Source: Pseudooceanicola marinus | GTDB taxonomy: Bacteria > Pseudomonadota > Alphaproteobacteria > Rhodobacterales > Rhodobacteraceae | Direction of reading: 5' to 3' | NCBI RefSeq assembly: GCF_002786295.1 | Contig: NZ_PGTC01000018.1 | Span: 186,001 to 250,000, forward strand | DNA: 64,000 nt | In this document: one piece after another, positions 32,802-41,221 of the stretch | Numbering within the stretch: position 1 is the first letter of the stretch | Layout of the letters: every line of letters begins with the position of its first letter | The notes under the pieces: generated by a model | What the model was told of the DNA's origin: nothing | The model's database searches: none | Seen by the model: the letters and a program-made list of their open reading frames with translations, nothing else | Translations under genes and position numbers: made by a program

Positions 32802-34082
32802 ATGGAATACTGGCCCGTCGGCATGGCCGTCGTCAGCCTGCTGCTGCTGATCGGCGTCCCGATCTCCTTCGCCCTTGCGGGCGTCGGGCTCGTGGGCGTC
32901 GCCTCGATCATCGGTTGGACCCCCGCCTTCTCTCTCCTGGGGTCCACCTTCTTCGACAACGGGCGCGACTACTCGCTGTCCGTGCTTCCCCTCTTCCTGA
33001 TGATGGGCAACTTCGTGGTGCAATCGGGCATCGCCGAAGAGCTCTACAAGTCCGCCTATGCCTGGCTGCGCCACCGCAAGGGCGGGCTGGCCACGGCCAC
33101 CGTCGTGGCCTGCGGCGCCTTTTCGTCGGTCTGCGGCTCGTCCATGGCGACGGCCGCGACAATGACCCGGATCGCCCTGCCCTCGATGCGCCGCTACGGC
33201 TATCCCGACCAGCTGTCGACCGCCTCGATCGCCGCCGGCGGCACCCTGGGCATCCTGATCCCGCCCTCGGTCATCCTGGTCTTCTACGGCATCATGACCC
33301 AGCAGGACATCGGGCGCCTTTTCATGGCGGGGCTGATCCCCGGCGTCATCGGCGTCATCGGCTATGCCATCGCCGTGCGCATCTCGATGAAGCTGCAGAA
33401 CCTCGAACTGCCGACCGAAGAGAAGCTGCCCCTGATCGACCGCATCAAAGCGCTGAAGGGCACGGCCGGGGCGCTGGTTCTCTTCGTCTTCGTGATGGGC
33501 GGGATCTACCTGGGCGTCTTCACCCCCACCGAAAGCGCCGGCATGGGTGCCGGGGGCGCGCTGCTTCTGGTGATCCTGTCGGGCAAGTTCAGCATCGACA
33601 GCATGATCTCCGTCCTCTTCGACACGATGAAGACCACGGCGATGATGTTCTTCATCCTCTTCGGGGCGCTGACCTTCACCAACTACGTGAACATGTCGGG
33701 CATGACCGGCGACATCCAGGCGTTCCTGACCCTCTTCGGGGATACGCCGCTGGTGACGATCCTGGTGATCCTGTGCATCTACCTTGTGCTGGGCTGCGTG
33801 CTGGAAAGCCTGTCGATGATCATGCTGACCGTGCCGGTCTTCTATCCCATCGCCGCGGCACAGGGGATCGACCTGATCTGGTTTGGCATCTTCGTCGTCA
33901 TGGTGACCGAGATTTCCTACATCACCCCGCCCGTGGGCATGAACGCCTTCGTCCTGCGCTCGGTCGTGCCGGATGTGAAGCTGGGCACGATCTTCCGCGG
34001 GCTCTTCCCCTTCGTTGCCATGGACGTGGTTCGCGTGGCGCTGCTGACGGCGGTGCCGGGCCTTGTCCTGCTGCTGACCTGA
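32802..34082 (+). CDS. dctM: TRAP transporter large permease in the iac operon
   Basis: A 426-residue DctM-family protein with about 12 membrane segments. GVPISFALAGVGLVGVASII, CGSSMATAATMTRIALPSM, GGTLGILIPPSVILVFYGI and YITPPVGMNAFVLRSVVP are family motifs. It forms the transport channel with the DctQ subunit. The gene is followed after 13 bases by the ketopantoate-reductase-like gene in the same transcription unit. Confidence 0.95.
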   Translation: MEYWPVGMAVVSLLLLIGVPISFALAGVGLVGVASIIGWTPAFSLLGSTFFDNGRDYSLSVLPLFLMMGNFVVQSGIAEELYKSAYAWLRHRKGGLATATVVACGAFSSVCGSSMATAATMTRIALPSMRRYGYPDQLSTASIAAGGTLGILIPPSVILVFYGIMTQQDIGRLFMAGLIPGVIGVIGYAIAVRISMKLQNLELPTEEKLPLIDRIKALKGTAGALVLFVFVMGGIYLGVFTPTESAGMGAGGALLLVILSGKFSIDSMISVLFDTMKTTAMMFFILFGALTFTNYVNMSGMTGDIQAFLTLFGDTPLVTILVILCIYLVLGCVLESLSMIMLTVPVFYPIAAAQGIDLIWFGIFVVMVTEISYITPPVGMNAFVLRSVVPDVKLGTIFRGLFPFVAMDVVRVALLTAVPGLVLLLT

Positions 34083-34095
34083 CGGAGGCAAGACT

Positions 34096-35115
34096 ATGAA
34101 GATAGCCATCATAGGCGCTGGCAATATCGGCACCGCCATGGCCGCCCTGATCTGCAACTCGGGCGCCGAGGTCACCGTCGTGGCCCGGGGCGCCCGGTTA
34201 CAGGCGATTGCCGAGGGCGGGCTTGCGCTGGACGACCGGGGCACGCGGCATGACGCGCGCCCCAAGGCCACCGAGGCGCTGAGCGAGGTGCAGGACGCGG
34301 TCTTCCTCTGCGTGAAGTCGCAACAGCTTGGCGCGGCGCTGGACACCAACCGCGCGGGCATCGGCCCCGAGACCCTGGTCATACCCATGGTCAACGGCCT
34401 GCCCTTCTGGTTCTTCCTGCCCGATGCGCGGCCCGTGCCCCATACCGACCCCGAGGGGATCCTGGCCCGCCTGCTGCGCCCCGAACAGGTGCTGGGCGCG
34501 GTGCTGCTGATGACCGTCTCGATGGACGAGACGGGCGTGGCGCTGTCGACCAACACCCCCACCCTGTCGTTGGCCCCCGTGGCCCCCGGAGCGGACGGGG
34601 CCAAGGTGGACGCACTGATCGAGTCGCTGAACGCAGGCGGCGTGGTCACCGACCTGTCTGATGACATCCGCGCCAAGGTGCTGGTGAAGCTGATGGCCAA
34701 TGTCACCACCAACCCCCTGTCGGCCCTGGTCGGGTGCACCCTGGAAGAGATCGGCCAGCGCGACGACCTTTGCGCCCTGGCCTTTGCGGTGGCGGATGAA
34801 TTCCGCGCCTGGGCCAAGGCCGACCTGGGCCGAGACCTGCCGCCCAACCCGTGGCTGCGCGAGTTGCTGCTGGACGCCGGGCCCTTCGCCACCTCCATGT
34901 TGCAGGACGCCCGCGCGGGCCGCACCTTGGAACTGGACGCGATCGCCCGCGCCGCCATGACCCTGGCCGAAGACCAAGGGCAGCCGATGCGCTGCCTCGC
35001 GGCCATCGTCCACGCCCTGGACATCGCCACGACGCTGCCGCTGGACGGCACCGCATGCGCCGCCGCCCTGTCCGACCTCACTTCCCTCACCTCCCTGGAA
35101 AGGACCCCGTCATGA
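34096..35115 (+). CDS. 2-dehydropantoate 2-reductase (ApbA/PanE)-family oxidoreductase
   Basis: A 339-residue NAD(P)-dependent reductase: N-terminal Rossmann motif IAIIGAGNIGTAMAALICNSG, then DAVFLCVKSQQ, PMVNGLPFW, and the C-terminal domain with KVLVKLMANVTTNPLSALVG containing the Lys/Asn expected in this family. True PanE makes pantoate, but in catabolic operons such proteins reduce other 2-oxo or 3-oxo acids. Its place between the TRAP genes and an aldolase suggests a step on an intermediate related to the iac pathway; the substrate is unknown. GGAGGCAAGACT precedes the ATG. Confidence 0.85.
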   Translation: MKIAIIGAGNIGTAMAALICNSGAEVTVVARGARLQAIAEGGLALDDRGTRHDARPKATEALSEVQDAVFLCVKSQQLGAALDTNRAGIGPETLVIPMVNGLPFWFFLPDARPVPHTDPEGILARLLRPEQVLGAVLLMTVSMDETGVALSTNTPTLSLAPVAPGADGAKVDALIESLNAGGVVTDLSDDIRAKVLVKLMANVTTNPLSALVGCTLEEIGQRDDLCALAFAVADEFRAWAKADLGRDLPPNPWLRELLLDAGPFATSMLQDARAGRTLELDAIARAAMTLAEDQGQPMRCLAAIVHALDIATTLPLDGTACAAALSDLTSLTSLERTPS

Positions 35116-35867
35116 ACGAGATGTCGCCCCCGATGGACGGAATGACAGAGGCAGAGCTGCGCGTGCAGCTGTCGGATTTCTACCACCTCGTCAGCTACCT
35201 CGGCTGGACCGAGCTGATCTTCAACCACATCTCCGTCCGCCTGCCGGGCGCCGAGCATGCCTACCTGGTCAACCCCATGGGCCTGCACTACGACGAGGTC
35301 ACGCCGGAAAACCTGCTGGTCGTCGGTGTCGACGGCAAGCTGAAGCGCGACAGCGAGTACAAGCCGAACCCCGCCGGTTTCGCCCTGCACGGCGTGATCC
35401 ACGAACACCGCCCCGACGTGGGCTGCGTGGTGCATACCCACACCACCCCCGTCTCGGCGATCACCATGAAGGGCTACGGCATCGACCATAACTCCTTCTA
35501 CGGCGCGCAGCTCTATGGCCGGGTTGCCTACCACGCCTTCGAGGGCATCACGATCTACGACGAAGAGCGCGAGCGGATGCTGAACTCGCTTGGCGACAAG
35601 CACGTGCTGGTCCTGAAGAACCACGGCGTGGCTTGCATGGAGGCGGACATTCCGCTGACCTTCTTCCTGCTCTGGACCTTCCAGCGCGCGGCGGAGATCC
35701 AATGCGCCGCCGCCGCCATCCCCGGCCCCGACAGCCAGCTGCCGGAAGAGATCAAGCAGAAGTGCGCCGCCGATGCGCAGCGCCTGAAGGACAGCGCCTC
35801 CTTCGCCACGCTGCTCTTCGACGCCATGGTCCGCAAGATGAAGCGCGAGCGCCCCGAGTTCGCCTGA
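35112..35867 (+). CDS. Class II aldolase/adducin-family protein
   Basis: A 251-residue protein of the class II aldolase/adducin family. Zinc-ligand blocks are visible as VVHTHTTPVSAIT (two His) and LKNHGVACMEA (third His), and an early NHISVRLPG typical of the family. Members include fuculose-phosphate aldolase and decarboxylating enzymes; many in aromatic operons lack an assigned reaction. It starts in an ATGA overlap with the reductase gene and ends the 14-gene operon at a strong terminator. Confidence 0.88.
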   Translation: MNEMSPPMDGMTEAELRVQLSDFYHLVSYLGWTELIFNHISVRLPGAEHAYLVNPMGLHYDEVTPENLLVVGVDGKLKRDSEYKPNPAGFALHGVIHEHRPDVGCVVHTHTTPVSAITMKGYGIDHNSFYGAQLYGRVAYHAFEGITIYDEERERMLNSLGDKHVLVLKNHGVACMEADIPLTFFLLWTFQRAAEIQCAAAAIPGPDSQLPEEIKQKCAADAQRLKDSASFATLLFDAMVRKMKRERPEFA

Positions 35868-35894
35868 ACCGACCCGCCCCCTGATGACCCACCA

Positions 35895-35919
35895 ACCGCC
35901 CGGCCCCGCGCCGGGCGGT
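35895..35919 (+). terminator. Intrinsic terminator of the iac operon
   Basis: ACCGCCCGGC (35895-35904) and GCCGGGCGGT (35910-35919) form an exact 10-bp stem with loop CCCGC, followed by TTTGCTTTG. A textbook terminator 28 bases after the aldolase stop. Confidence 0.9.
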
Positions 35920-36037
35920 TTTGCTTTGCCCGGCTCCGCCCCACGGCAGGAAGCGTCCGACCCGACCGCCCCTCTGGACACGGAAGCGTGAGCATGGTCT
36001 CATTTCGGAACGGATAGCCAAAAGAGGAGCCAATCCC

Positions 36038-36835
36038 GTGAAGTTAATTATGAATCTGTTGATCAGTAGCACGGTATTGACGTTCGCAGCCCCCGTGATC
36101 GTGGCCGACATCACCGGCACCGGCGCCGTTGAGGCGCAAGGCAACAGCGGTGGCAACGGCAATGGTGGCGGCAATGGCGGCGGCAACGGTGCTGGCAATG
36201 CCTCCGAGCGCGGCAACTCCGGCATGAGCGGCAACGCCGCAGCAGCCAACGGACGTGGCAACAGCGCCGTGGCGCCGGAAGATCGTCGCCCCCTCGCCGC
36301 ATCCCTGAAGTCGCTCAACTCCCTGAAGCGGAACATGAACGGCATCGTCAATTCGGCCGATCCGAAGATGGAGCCGGCGCGCGAGTACCTTGCAGCCGTG
36401 GCGGCGCACGACGAGGCCGTCGAGGCCCTCGAAGACGCACAGGAAGTCTACGCCGAGAGCTACGACGTTCTGGCCACCGCCGTCGAGGACCTGGGCATCA
36501 CCGGCGCGCCCGAAACCTGGGCGGAGGAGATCGAGGATCTGCGCACCGAACTGGAGGCCGGTCCCGTCGCCGAAGGCGAAGCGGGCTACGAGGACTACCA
36601 GGAAACCCTGGCCGATCTCGAAACCGCCGAGGCTGCGCTGGATCAGGCATTGGCCGACAAGGCCGTTCTCGATGCCGCCGAGGCGACCGAGTTGGAAACC
36701 GCTGCCGCCTCCGGCGACGAGGCGCTGCGCGAGGCCCTTGCCGCCGCCTACAACAGCACCGGTAATGGCACCATGACCCCCGATGAGGTCACCGACGAGA
36801 TGCTCGACTTCGCCAAGCGCGAACTGGGCGTCTGA
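36038..36835 (+). CDS. Exported Asn/Gly-rich, Ala/Glu-rich helical protein, 265 aa
   Basis: A 265-residue exported protein starting with GTG after AAGAGGAGCCAATCCC. The N-terminus KLIMNLLISSTVLTFAAPVI is a signal peptide, followed by an Asn/Gly low-complexity stretch (about residues 35-60, GNSGGNGNGGGNGGG) and a long Ala/Glu-rich helical region (about 100-250) suggesting coiled coil. Not recognised; Asn/Gly-rich exported proteins of this build are common in Rhodobacterales. It is a single gene between two terminators. Confidence 0.7.
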   Translation: MKLIMNLLISSTVLTFAAPVIVADITGTGAVEAQGNSGGNGNGGGNGGGNGAGNASERGNSGMSGNAAAANGRGNSAVAPEDRRPLAASLKSLNSLKRNMNGIVNSADPKMEPAREYLAAVAAHDEAVEALEDAQEVYAESYDVLATAVEDLGITGAPETWAEEIEDLRTELEAGPVAEGEAGYEDYQETLADLETAEAALDQALADKAVLDAAEATELETAAASGDEALREALAAAYNSTGNGTMTPDEVTDEMLDFAKRELGV

Positions 36836-36853
36836 TCACGCTCCCCCTGATGC

Positions 36854-36884
36854 CCCGCCTCGCCGGATCACCCGGCGGGGCGGG
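36854..36884 (+). terminator. Terminator after the 265-aa exported protein
   Basis: CCCGCCTCGCCGG (36854-36866) and CCGGCGGGGCGGG (36872-36884) pair over 13 bases with one wobble and loop ATCAC, followed by TTCCCTT, 19 bases past the stop. Confidence 0.75.
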
Positions 36885-36983
36885 TTCCCTTAGCGTATGG
36901 GACTCACGCTCCGCCCCCTCGTTGATCGCGGACGCGACACCGCGCCCTGACCTCATCGATGGAGACCGTGCCGAGGGCCGACG

Positions 36984-37260
36984 TTGACCTCGTCCTCCGG
37001 CACGCCCTATTCCGCCAAGACCGCCGTCGAGCACGACCGGATCCTGATGGAGGATCACGACCTTCTGAAAGAGCCAGCCCACCAAACCGCGAACGCATCC
37101 CCGAGCGCGTGGTGCATCCCAAGGGCTGGGGCCTTAAGGGCAAGGTCACCGTCCCCCAGGACATCACAGACTACACCTGCGCCATGGTATTTTCAGAGGC
37201 GGGCAAGACCACCGATGTGCTGTCGCGCTGGTCGACCGTAGCCGGTGACAGCGGAGCGGC
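36984..37260 (+). pseudogene. Truncated, frameshifted catalase relic
   Basis: The first part, in one frame, reads SSSGTPYSAKTAVEHDRILM then EDHDLLKEPAHQ, matching the N-terminus of monofunctional haem catalases. Near 37075-37080 the frame shifts and continues NRERIPERVVHPKGWGLKG, YTCAMVFSEAGKTTDVLSRW and STVAGDSGAA, the conserved catalase block that holds the distal His (VVH). Homology stops at about 37258, where the convergent MarR gene ends; the remaining 400 or so residues are missing. About one base is lost at the frameshift (AHxxNRERIPERVVH). It is a non-functional remnant. Confidence 0.8.
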
Positions 37261-37267
37261 GCCCGGA

Positions 37268-37732
37268 TCACTCCAGCTTGCGGTAGACCTTTTCCAGCAG
37301 AAGGTTAAGTACCATCTGCTCTTCGCGCGACAGATCCTGGAAGGCGGTCACGAAAACCTCGTCAGCGATGGACCGGGCATTGCGCCGCATCTCATGGCCG
37401 GCTGGCGTCAGGCAGACCTCGGTCACCCGCCCGTCACTGGGCCGCGGCCCGGTCGTCACCAACCCCTGCGCCGTCATCCTCTGGATGATCTTGGTCGCCG
37501 TGTTGGGCTTGATGATGCAATAGCTGGAGATCTCGGAGATCGACAGCGCTTGATCCTCGTAGAGAGACATCAGCACACGCCAGTAGGCGACATCCATGCC
37601 GATGGTCTTCAGCCGCCGTTCCATCACCTGCATGTAACGGTTGGACGTCTGGGTGATCCAGTAAAAGGGCCAGTTGGCCTTGTGAAAGCCCGCCTCCTGG
37701 GGCGGGGGCACCGAACGGCTGTCGTCTGTCAT
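37268..37732 (-). CDS. iacR: MarR-family regulator, IacR-like
   Basis: A 154-residue MarR protein: dimerising N-terminal helices (FYWITQTSNRYMQVMERRLK), winged HTH (about residues 60-110; SISEISSYCIIKPNTATKII, then GLVTTGPRPSDGRVTEVCLT) and C-terminal helices. MarR-type IacR represses iac genes until indole-3-acetate or its products bind. It lies at the right-hand end of the iac region on the opposite strand, separated from the operon by the exported-protein gene and catalase relic, so its assignment to the iac operon is by family and neighbourhood. Confidence 0.75.
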   Translation of the reverse strand: MTDDSRSVPPPQEAGFHKANWPFYWITQTSNRYMQVMERRLKTIGMDVAYWRVLMSLYEDQALSISEISSYCIIKPNTATKIIQRMTAQGLVTTGPRPSDGRVTEVCLTPAGHEMRRNARSIADEVFVTAFQDLSREEQMVLNLLLEKVYRKLE

Positions 37733-37929
37733 CCTGTGTCTCTGTCTGGCCCGTGATCGGGACGGTATCCCTGTCTAACGTACGGAACAGTCGGCAGAAA
37801 GCCGCATCGCCCCCAGACTATGGTAGAGCGGCAATGTCACAAGACAAACGCCTAAGGCAGCAGCGCATGAAGCGCCGGGGACACGCCCCATCCCCTTAGC
37901 GTGCGGGCCGACGCCGCGACAGGCGGCGA

Positions 37930-39234
37930 TCAGCGGGCGATGACGATATCCGCCTGCAGCCCGCCCATCCCATTGCTTTCGCCCAGGCGCAGCGCCCCGC
38001 CATGGGCCCGCGCCGTATCCACCGCGATCGACAGGCCCAGGCCGACGCCCGACCCCCGGTTCTGGTTGCGCGCGGTATCAAGCCGGCTGAAGGGCTTCAC
38101 CGCCTCGTCCCGTTTCTCCGCCGGGATGCCCGGCCCATCGTCCTCCACGCGAATACGCAGGGCCTTGGGCGTCAGGTCCACGCTGACCTCGGCGCGGGAG
38201 CCATAGCGCACGGCGTTGCCGATCAGGTTCTCGACCGCACGCCGGATCGCCATGGGCCGCAGGGGCATCTCGCCCTCCCCGACCGCCTCGACCAGGGTCA
38301 CGTCCTGGCCAGCCCGGCCCGCATCATGAACGATCTCGCGCACCAGCTGGATCGGATCGACGCGGGTCTCGACCTCCTCGGCGGTGCCCCGGGCGAAGGA
38401 CAGGAATTCGTCCAGCATGCGCTGCATGTCGTCGATATCCCGCTCCAGCTCCTTGCGGTCCGCCTCCTCCAGCATCGAGACCGCCAGGCGCATCCGCGTC
38501 AGAGGGCTGCGCAGGTCATGACTGACCCCAGACAGCAGCAGCGTGCGCTGCTCGATCTGCCGCTCGATCCGCGCCCGCATGTCAAGGAAGGCATGCCCCG
38601 CCGCCCGCACCTCCACCGCGCCTGCCGGCTTGTAGGGCACGTGGCGCCCCCGTCCGAAGGCCTCGGCGGCCTGGGCCATGCGGGTGATCGGGCGCAGCTG
38701 ATTGCGCAGGTAGATGAAGGAGATGACCGTCATCAGCACCCCGAAGAACACCATATTCACCAACAGCTGATGCGGGTTCGAGGCCGACAACCGCGTGCGG
38801 TCAAAATCCAACCGGAGCAGTTCCCCCTCCAGCCCGGGCTGGACCAGGTAGAGGCTGACATCGTTGTCATCGGGCAGGTCGACGATGCGCAGTGCCGGCA
38901 CCTCCTCGCGCAGGACCCGGCTGATGACCCGGCCCGACAGGTCGAACCAGCGCAGGCGGCCCGCATCCGGCACAGAGGCGGTTGGCACCTGCGAAACCTG
39001 CATCTCCAGTACCGCGGCCGCCTCCCGCCCCTCCCCCTCGATCGTTTCCTGCAACACCATCTGCACGTCGCGCCCGGCGGAACGGGACATCTGTACCGTG
39101 ACCCCCTCGAAATGGCGCTGGATGAAGACGACCGAGACCACCAGCTGCAGCGTGACCACCGGCAGCACCAGGATCAGCGCCGCCCGCCCGTAGATCCCCC
39201 GGGGCACATATCGTTTGAGCCAATCGAAAAACAT
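37930..39234 (-). CDS. EnvZ-like sensor histidine kinase
   Basis: A 434-residue membrane sensor: segment 1 (about 17-38), periplasmic domain (about 40-157), segment 2 (about 158-176), HAMP (about 178-230), HisKA with H239 in LLSGVSHDLRSPLTRMRLAV, and HATPase (NLIGNAVRYGSRAE, EDDGPGIP, GSGVGLGLSIAVDTA). The domain plan and SHDLRSPLTRM motif match EnvZ/osmosensor kinases. No response regulator gene adjoins it in this window, so it is an orphan here; its partner may be elsewhere. It is divergent from the metallo-beta-lactamase gene with only 39 bases between starts. Confidence 0.9.
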   Translation of the reverse strand: MFFDWLKRYVPRGIYGRAALILVLPVVTLQLVVSVVFIQRHFEGVTVQMSRSAGRDVQMVLQETIEGEGREAAAVLEMQVSQVPTASVPDAGRLRWFDLSGRVISRVLREEVPALRIVDLPDDNDVSLYLVQPGLEGELLRLDFDRTRLSASNPHQLLVNMVFFGVLMTVISFIYLRNQLRPITRMAQAAEAFGRGRHVPYKPAGAVEVRAAGHAFLDMRARIERQIEQRTLLLSGVSHDLRSPLTRMRLAVSMLEEADRKELERDIDDMQRMLDEFLSFARGTAEEVETRVDPIQLVREIVHDAGRAGQDVTLVEAVGEGEMPLRPMAIRRAVENLIGNAVRYGSRAEVSVDLTPKALRIRVEDDGPGIPAEKRDEAVKPFSRLDTARNQNRGSGVGLGLSIAVDTARAHGGALRLGESNGMGGLQADIVIAR

Positions 39235-39273
39235 GCGCTACCCTAGCCCCGGGCCGCGCGGAGGAAAAGCGAG

Positions 39274-40188
39274 ATGCAGGCAGAGGCAAGCGATGATCTG
39301 ATCCCGGAGCGGGTGGTGACCCTGGCGCCGGGCATCCGCCGTGTGCTGGCGCCGAACCCCTCCCCCCTCACCGGGCCGGGCACCAACAGCTACCTGCTGG
39401 GCGACGGCCCCGACATCGCCATCATCGACCCCGGGCCAGAGGATGCGCGGCACCTCGACGCGCTGCTATCAGCCCTCGGCCCCGGCCAGCACCTGACGCA
39501 TATCCTGGTGACCCATGCACATCTGGACCATTCGCCGCTGGCCCGCCGGTTGTCCGCCGAAACCGGCGCCCCGGTGCTGGCCCACGGCCCGGCCCTGGCC
39601 GGGCGGTCCGAAGTGATGGCACGCCTCGCCGCCGCGGGTGACCTGGGCGGAGGCGAAGGCACCGATCATGCCTTCCTGCCCGACGTGGCGCTGGAGGATG
39701 GCGCCCGCATCGCCGGGTCCGACTGGGAGGTCGAGGCGATCTGGACGCCGGGGCATTTCGGCAACCACCTGTGTTTCGCCATGGGAGATCTGGTCTTCAC
39801 CGGCGACCTGGTGATGGGCTGGGCCAGCACCCTCGTCTCGCCGCCCGACGGGGATCTGACCGATTTCATGGCCTCCTGCCGGCGACTGCGCCATCGACCG
39901 GCCCGGCTCTTCCTGCCCGGCCATGGGGCGCCGGTCACCGCCCCGCAGGACCGCCTTGACTGGCTGATCGGCCACCGCGAAATGCGCGAGGCGCAGCTGC
40001 TGCAAGCCCTAGCCCTGAGCCCCGGGTCCGCCGCGGATCTCGCCGCTCGTGTCTACACCGACATCTCCCCCGCCATGCTGCCGGCCGCCGCCCGCAACGT
40101 CCTGGCGCATCTCATTGACCTGACGGGAAAATCCCGGGTGACCCACGATGGCGAGCTAGGCACGGAGACGGTTTTCTCCCTAGCCTGA
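39274..40188 (+). CDS. Metallo-beta-lactamase-fold hydrolase, LACTB2-like
   Basis: A 304-residue protein with the MBL fold. The metal-binding motif THAHLDHSPLARR (HxHxDH), a later TPGHFGNHLCF His, and FTGDLVMGWAS Asp are all present, as is a C-terminal winged-helix-like domain (about 220-300) found in LACTB2-type proteins. Members act as thioesterases, glyoxalase II-like enzymes or RNases; which applies here is unknown. GAGGAAAAGCGAG precedes the ATG. Confidence 0.88.
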   Translation: MQAEASDDLIPERVVTLAPGIRRVLAPNPSPLTGPGTNSYLLGDGPDIAIIDPGPEDARHLDALLSALGPGQHLTHILVTHAHLDHSPLARRLSAETGAPVLAHGPALAGRSEVMARLAAAGDLGGGEGTDHAFLPDVALEDGARIAGSDWEVEAIWTPGHFGNHLCFAMGDLVFTGDLVMGWASTLVSPPDGDLTDFMASCRRLRHRPARLFLPGHGAPVTAPQDRLDWLIGHREMREAQLLQALALSPGSAADLAARVYTDISPAMLPAAARNVLAHLIDLTGKSRVTHDGELGTETVFSLA

Positions 40189-40344
40189 CAGCCGGTAGCA
40201 GGCCCACGCGCAGCGCCTCCAAAGGCCCCGGCAAAAAATCCCGATTTTCTGTCCGAATGCCTCTTGCCGACCCGGAATCTCATTGCTATACCCCGCCCAC
40301 ACCGCAGGACGGCAGCGCACAGCGCCCCGCCCGACGCCAAATGC

Positions 40345-40419
40345 TCCGGCGTAGCTCAGCGGTAGAGCAGTTGACTGTTAATCAATTGGTCGTAGGTTCG
40401 ATCCCTACCGCCGGAGCCA
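40345..40419 (+). tRNA. tRNA-Asn (anticodon GTT)
   Basis: A 75-base cloverleaf: acceptor TCCGGCG/CGCCGGA, D-arm GCTC-AGCGGTA-GAGC, anticodon stem around CTGTTAA with GTT at 40377-40379, T-arm GTAGG-TTCGATC-CCTAC, discriminator G and encoded CCA at 40417-40419. Confidence 0.97.
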
Positions 40420-40749
40420 AAATCCTTATAAGCATTTGATTTCGCTGCGTTAGCCCCGACCGGGGTCGGAGCCAAGCGCGCACATGCACAAATAGGTGCA
40501 CAAACGCGTGCCCGCACCGGTGCACTAATCCAGACTCCCGGATGCCCTGGAACCCGTTTCGGAGGCGGCCCACATGGCCGGAGTCGCCCCCCCTCATCTC
40601 GAAAACACCCCCAGGCTACTTCTTCAGCCGCCGGCTGCCGAAGGCCTGGGTCGAGATATCGAACCCTGGTCAAAGTTCGGCCACCTGCCTTTCCCTGCGG
40701 ACCGACGTCCTCTCCGAAGCGACATGCCGCGTCCGCACCCTCAGGGCAC
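40420..40749. other. Gene-free stretch downstream of tRNA-Asn
   Basis: About 330 bases with no supported gene. It contains several GTGCAC/GCAC-rich short repeats (GGTGCACAAACGCGTGC, CACCGGTGCAC) around 40480-40530. Frames crossing the tRNA on the minus strand are artefacts of the tRNA sequence. Confidence 0.4.
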
Positions 40750-41091
40750 TCACGGACCTGGCCTTCGCGCTGATAACGAAGAGACCGGTGTACCAAAGGC
40801 GGCAAGCAGTTCCGTGGCCAACTGGTCGTTGGTACCTTTTTCGCCGAAGTCGTGCTCTTCCGGAGATATGCTGTCGAGGAGCAGTGCAAACAGCGAGGTT
40901 CCACCGTAGTGCCCGAGCCACCGCGTTAGCGAAGGCAGCAATCCCGCCAATGCAAATGCAGCCTGTTCTTTTACTTGCTCGCGCGCAGCCGTCATACTGC
41001 TGTCAACTAGGTCGGCTTTGGGCACAGTGAACCTGAACGAACCCCTTTCGAAGTTGTCAGGATAGACAACATCTGTGACTTTGATCTGCAT
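40750..41091 (-). CDS. Orphan protein of unknown function, 113 aa
   Basis: A 113-residue protein starting MQIKVTDVVYPDNFERGSFR with ordinary composition for a soluble protein, and AAGAAGAG a few bases before the ATG. It has no signal peptide; a mildly hydrophobic centre (FALAGLLPSLTRWL) is too short to call a membrane segment. Base composition is less GC-rich than its neighbours, and it sits downstream of tRNA-Asn, a common place for acquired DNA. Not recognised; could be a remnant. Confidence 0.5.
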   Translation of the reverse strand: MQIKVTDVVYPDNFERGSFRFTVPKADLVDSSMTAAREQVKEQAAFALAGLLPSLTRWLGHYGGTSLFALLLDSISPEEHDFGEKGTNDQLATELLAAFGTPVSSLSARRPGP

Positions 41092-41221
41092 ATTTCTCTT
41101 CTTGGTTGAACGATCTGTTCGTTCCCTTGGCCACCCCTCTTCTTGTCATCAAAGGTTCACTTGTGGCGCCCGTTCAGCCGCGACAGGGAAAGACCGACCA
41201 ACGACCACTGGAAAGCCTGCA

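Noticed and set aside
32781-35981. Minus-strand open frame of over 1000 codons
   Set aside because: It is antisense to dctM, the PanE-like gene and the aldolase, all well supported; its composition (His, Gln, Asp, Arg-rich) is a codon-position shadow of GC-rich genes.
36959-37756. Plus-strand open frame of 265 codons across the MarR gene
   Set aside because: Its first part is the second frame of the catalase relic and its remainder is antisense to the MarR gene, so it is not one protein.
40356-40904. Minus-strand open frame of 182 codons ending in GRDRTYDQLINSQLLYR
   Set aside because: The C-terminal residues are the antisense translation of tRNA-Asn, a well-known annotation artefact; the rest is Arg/Pro-rich without a ribosome site.
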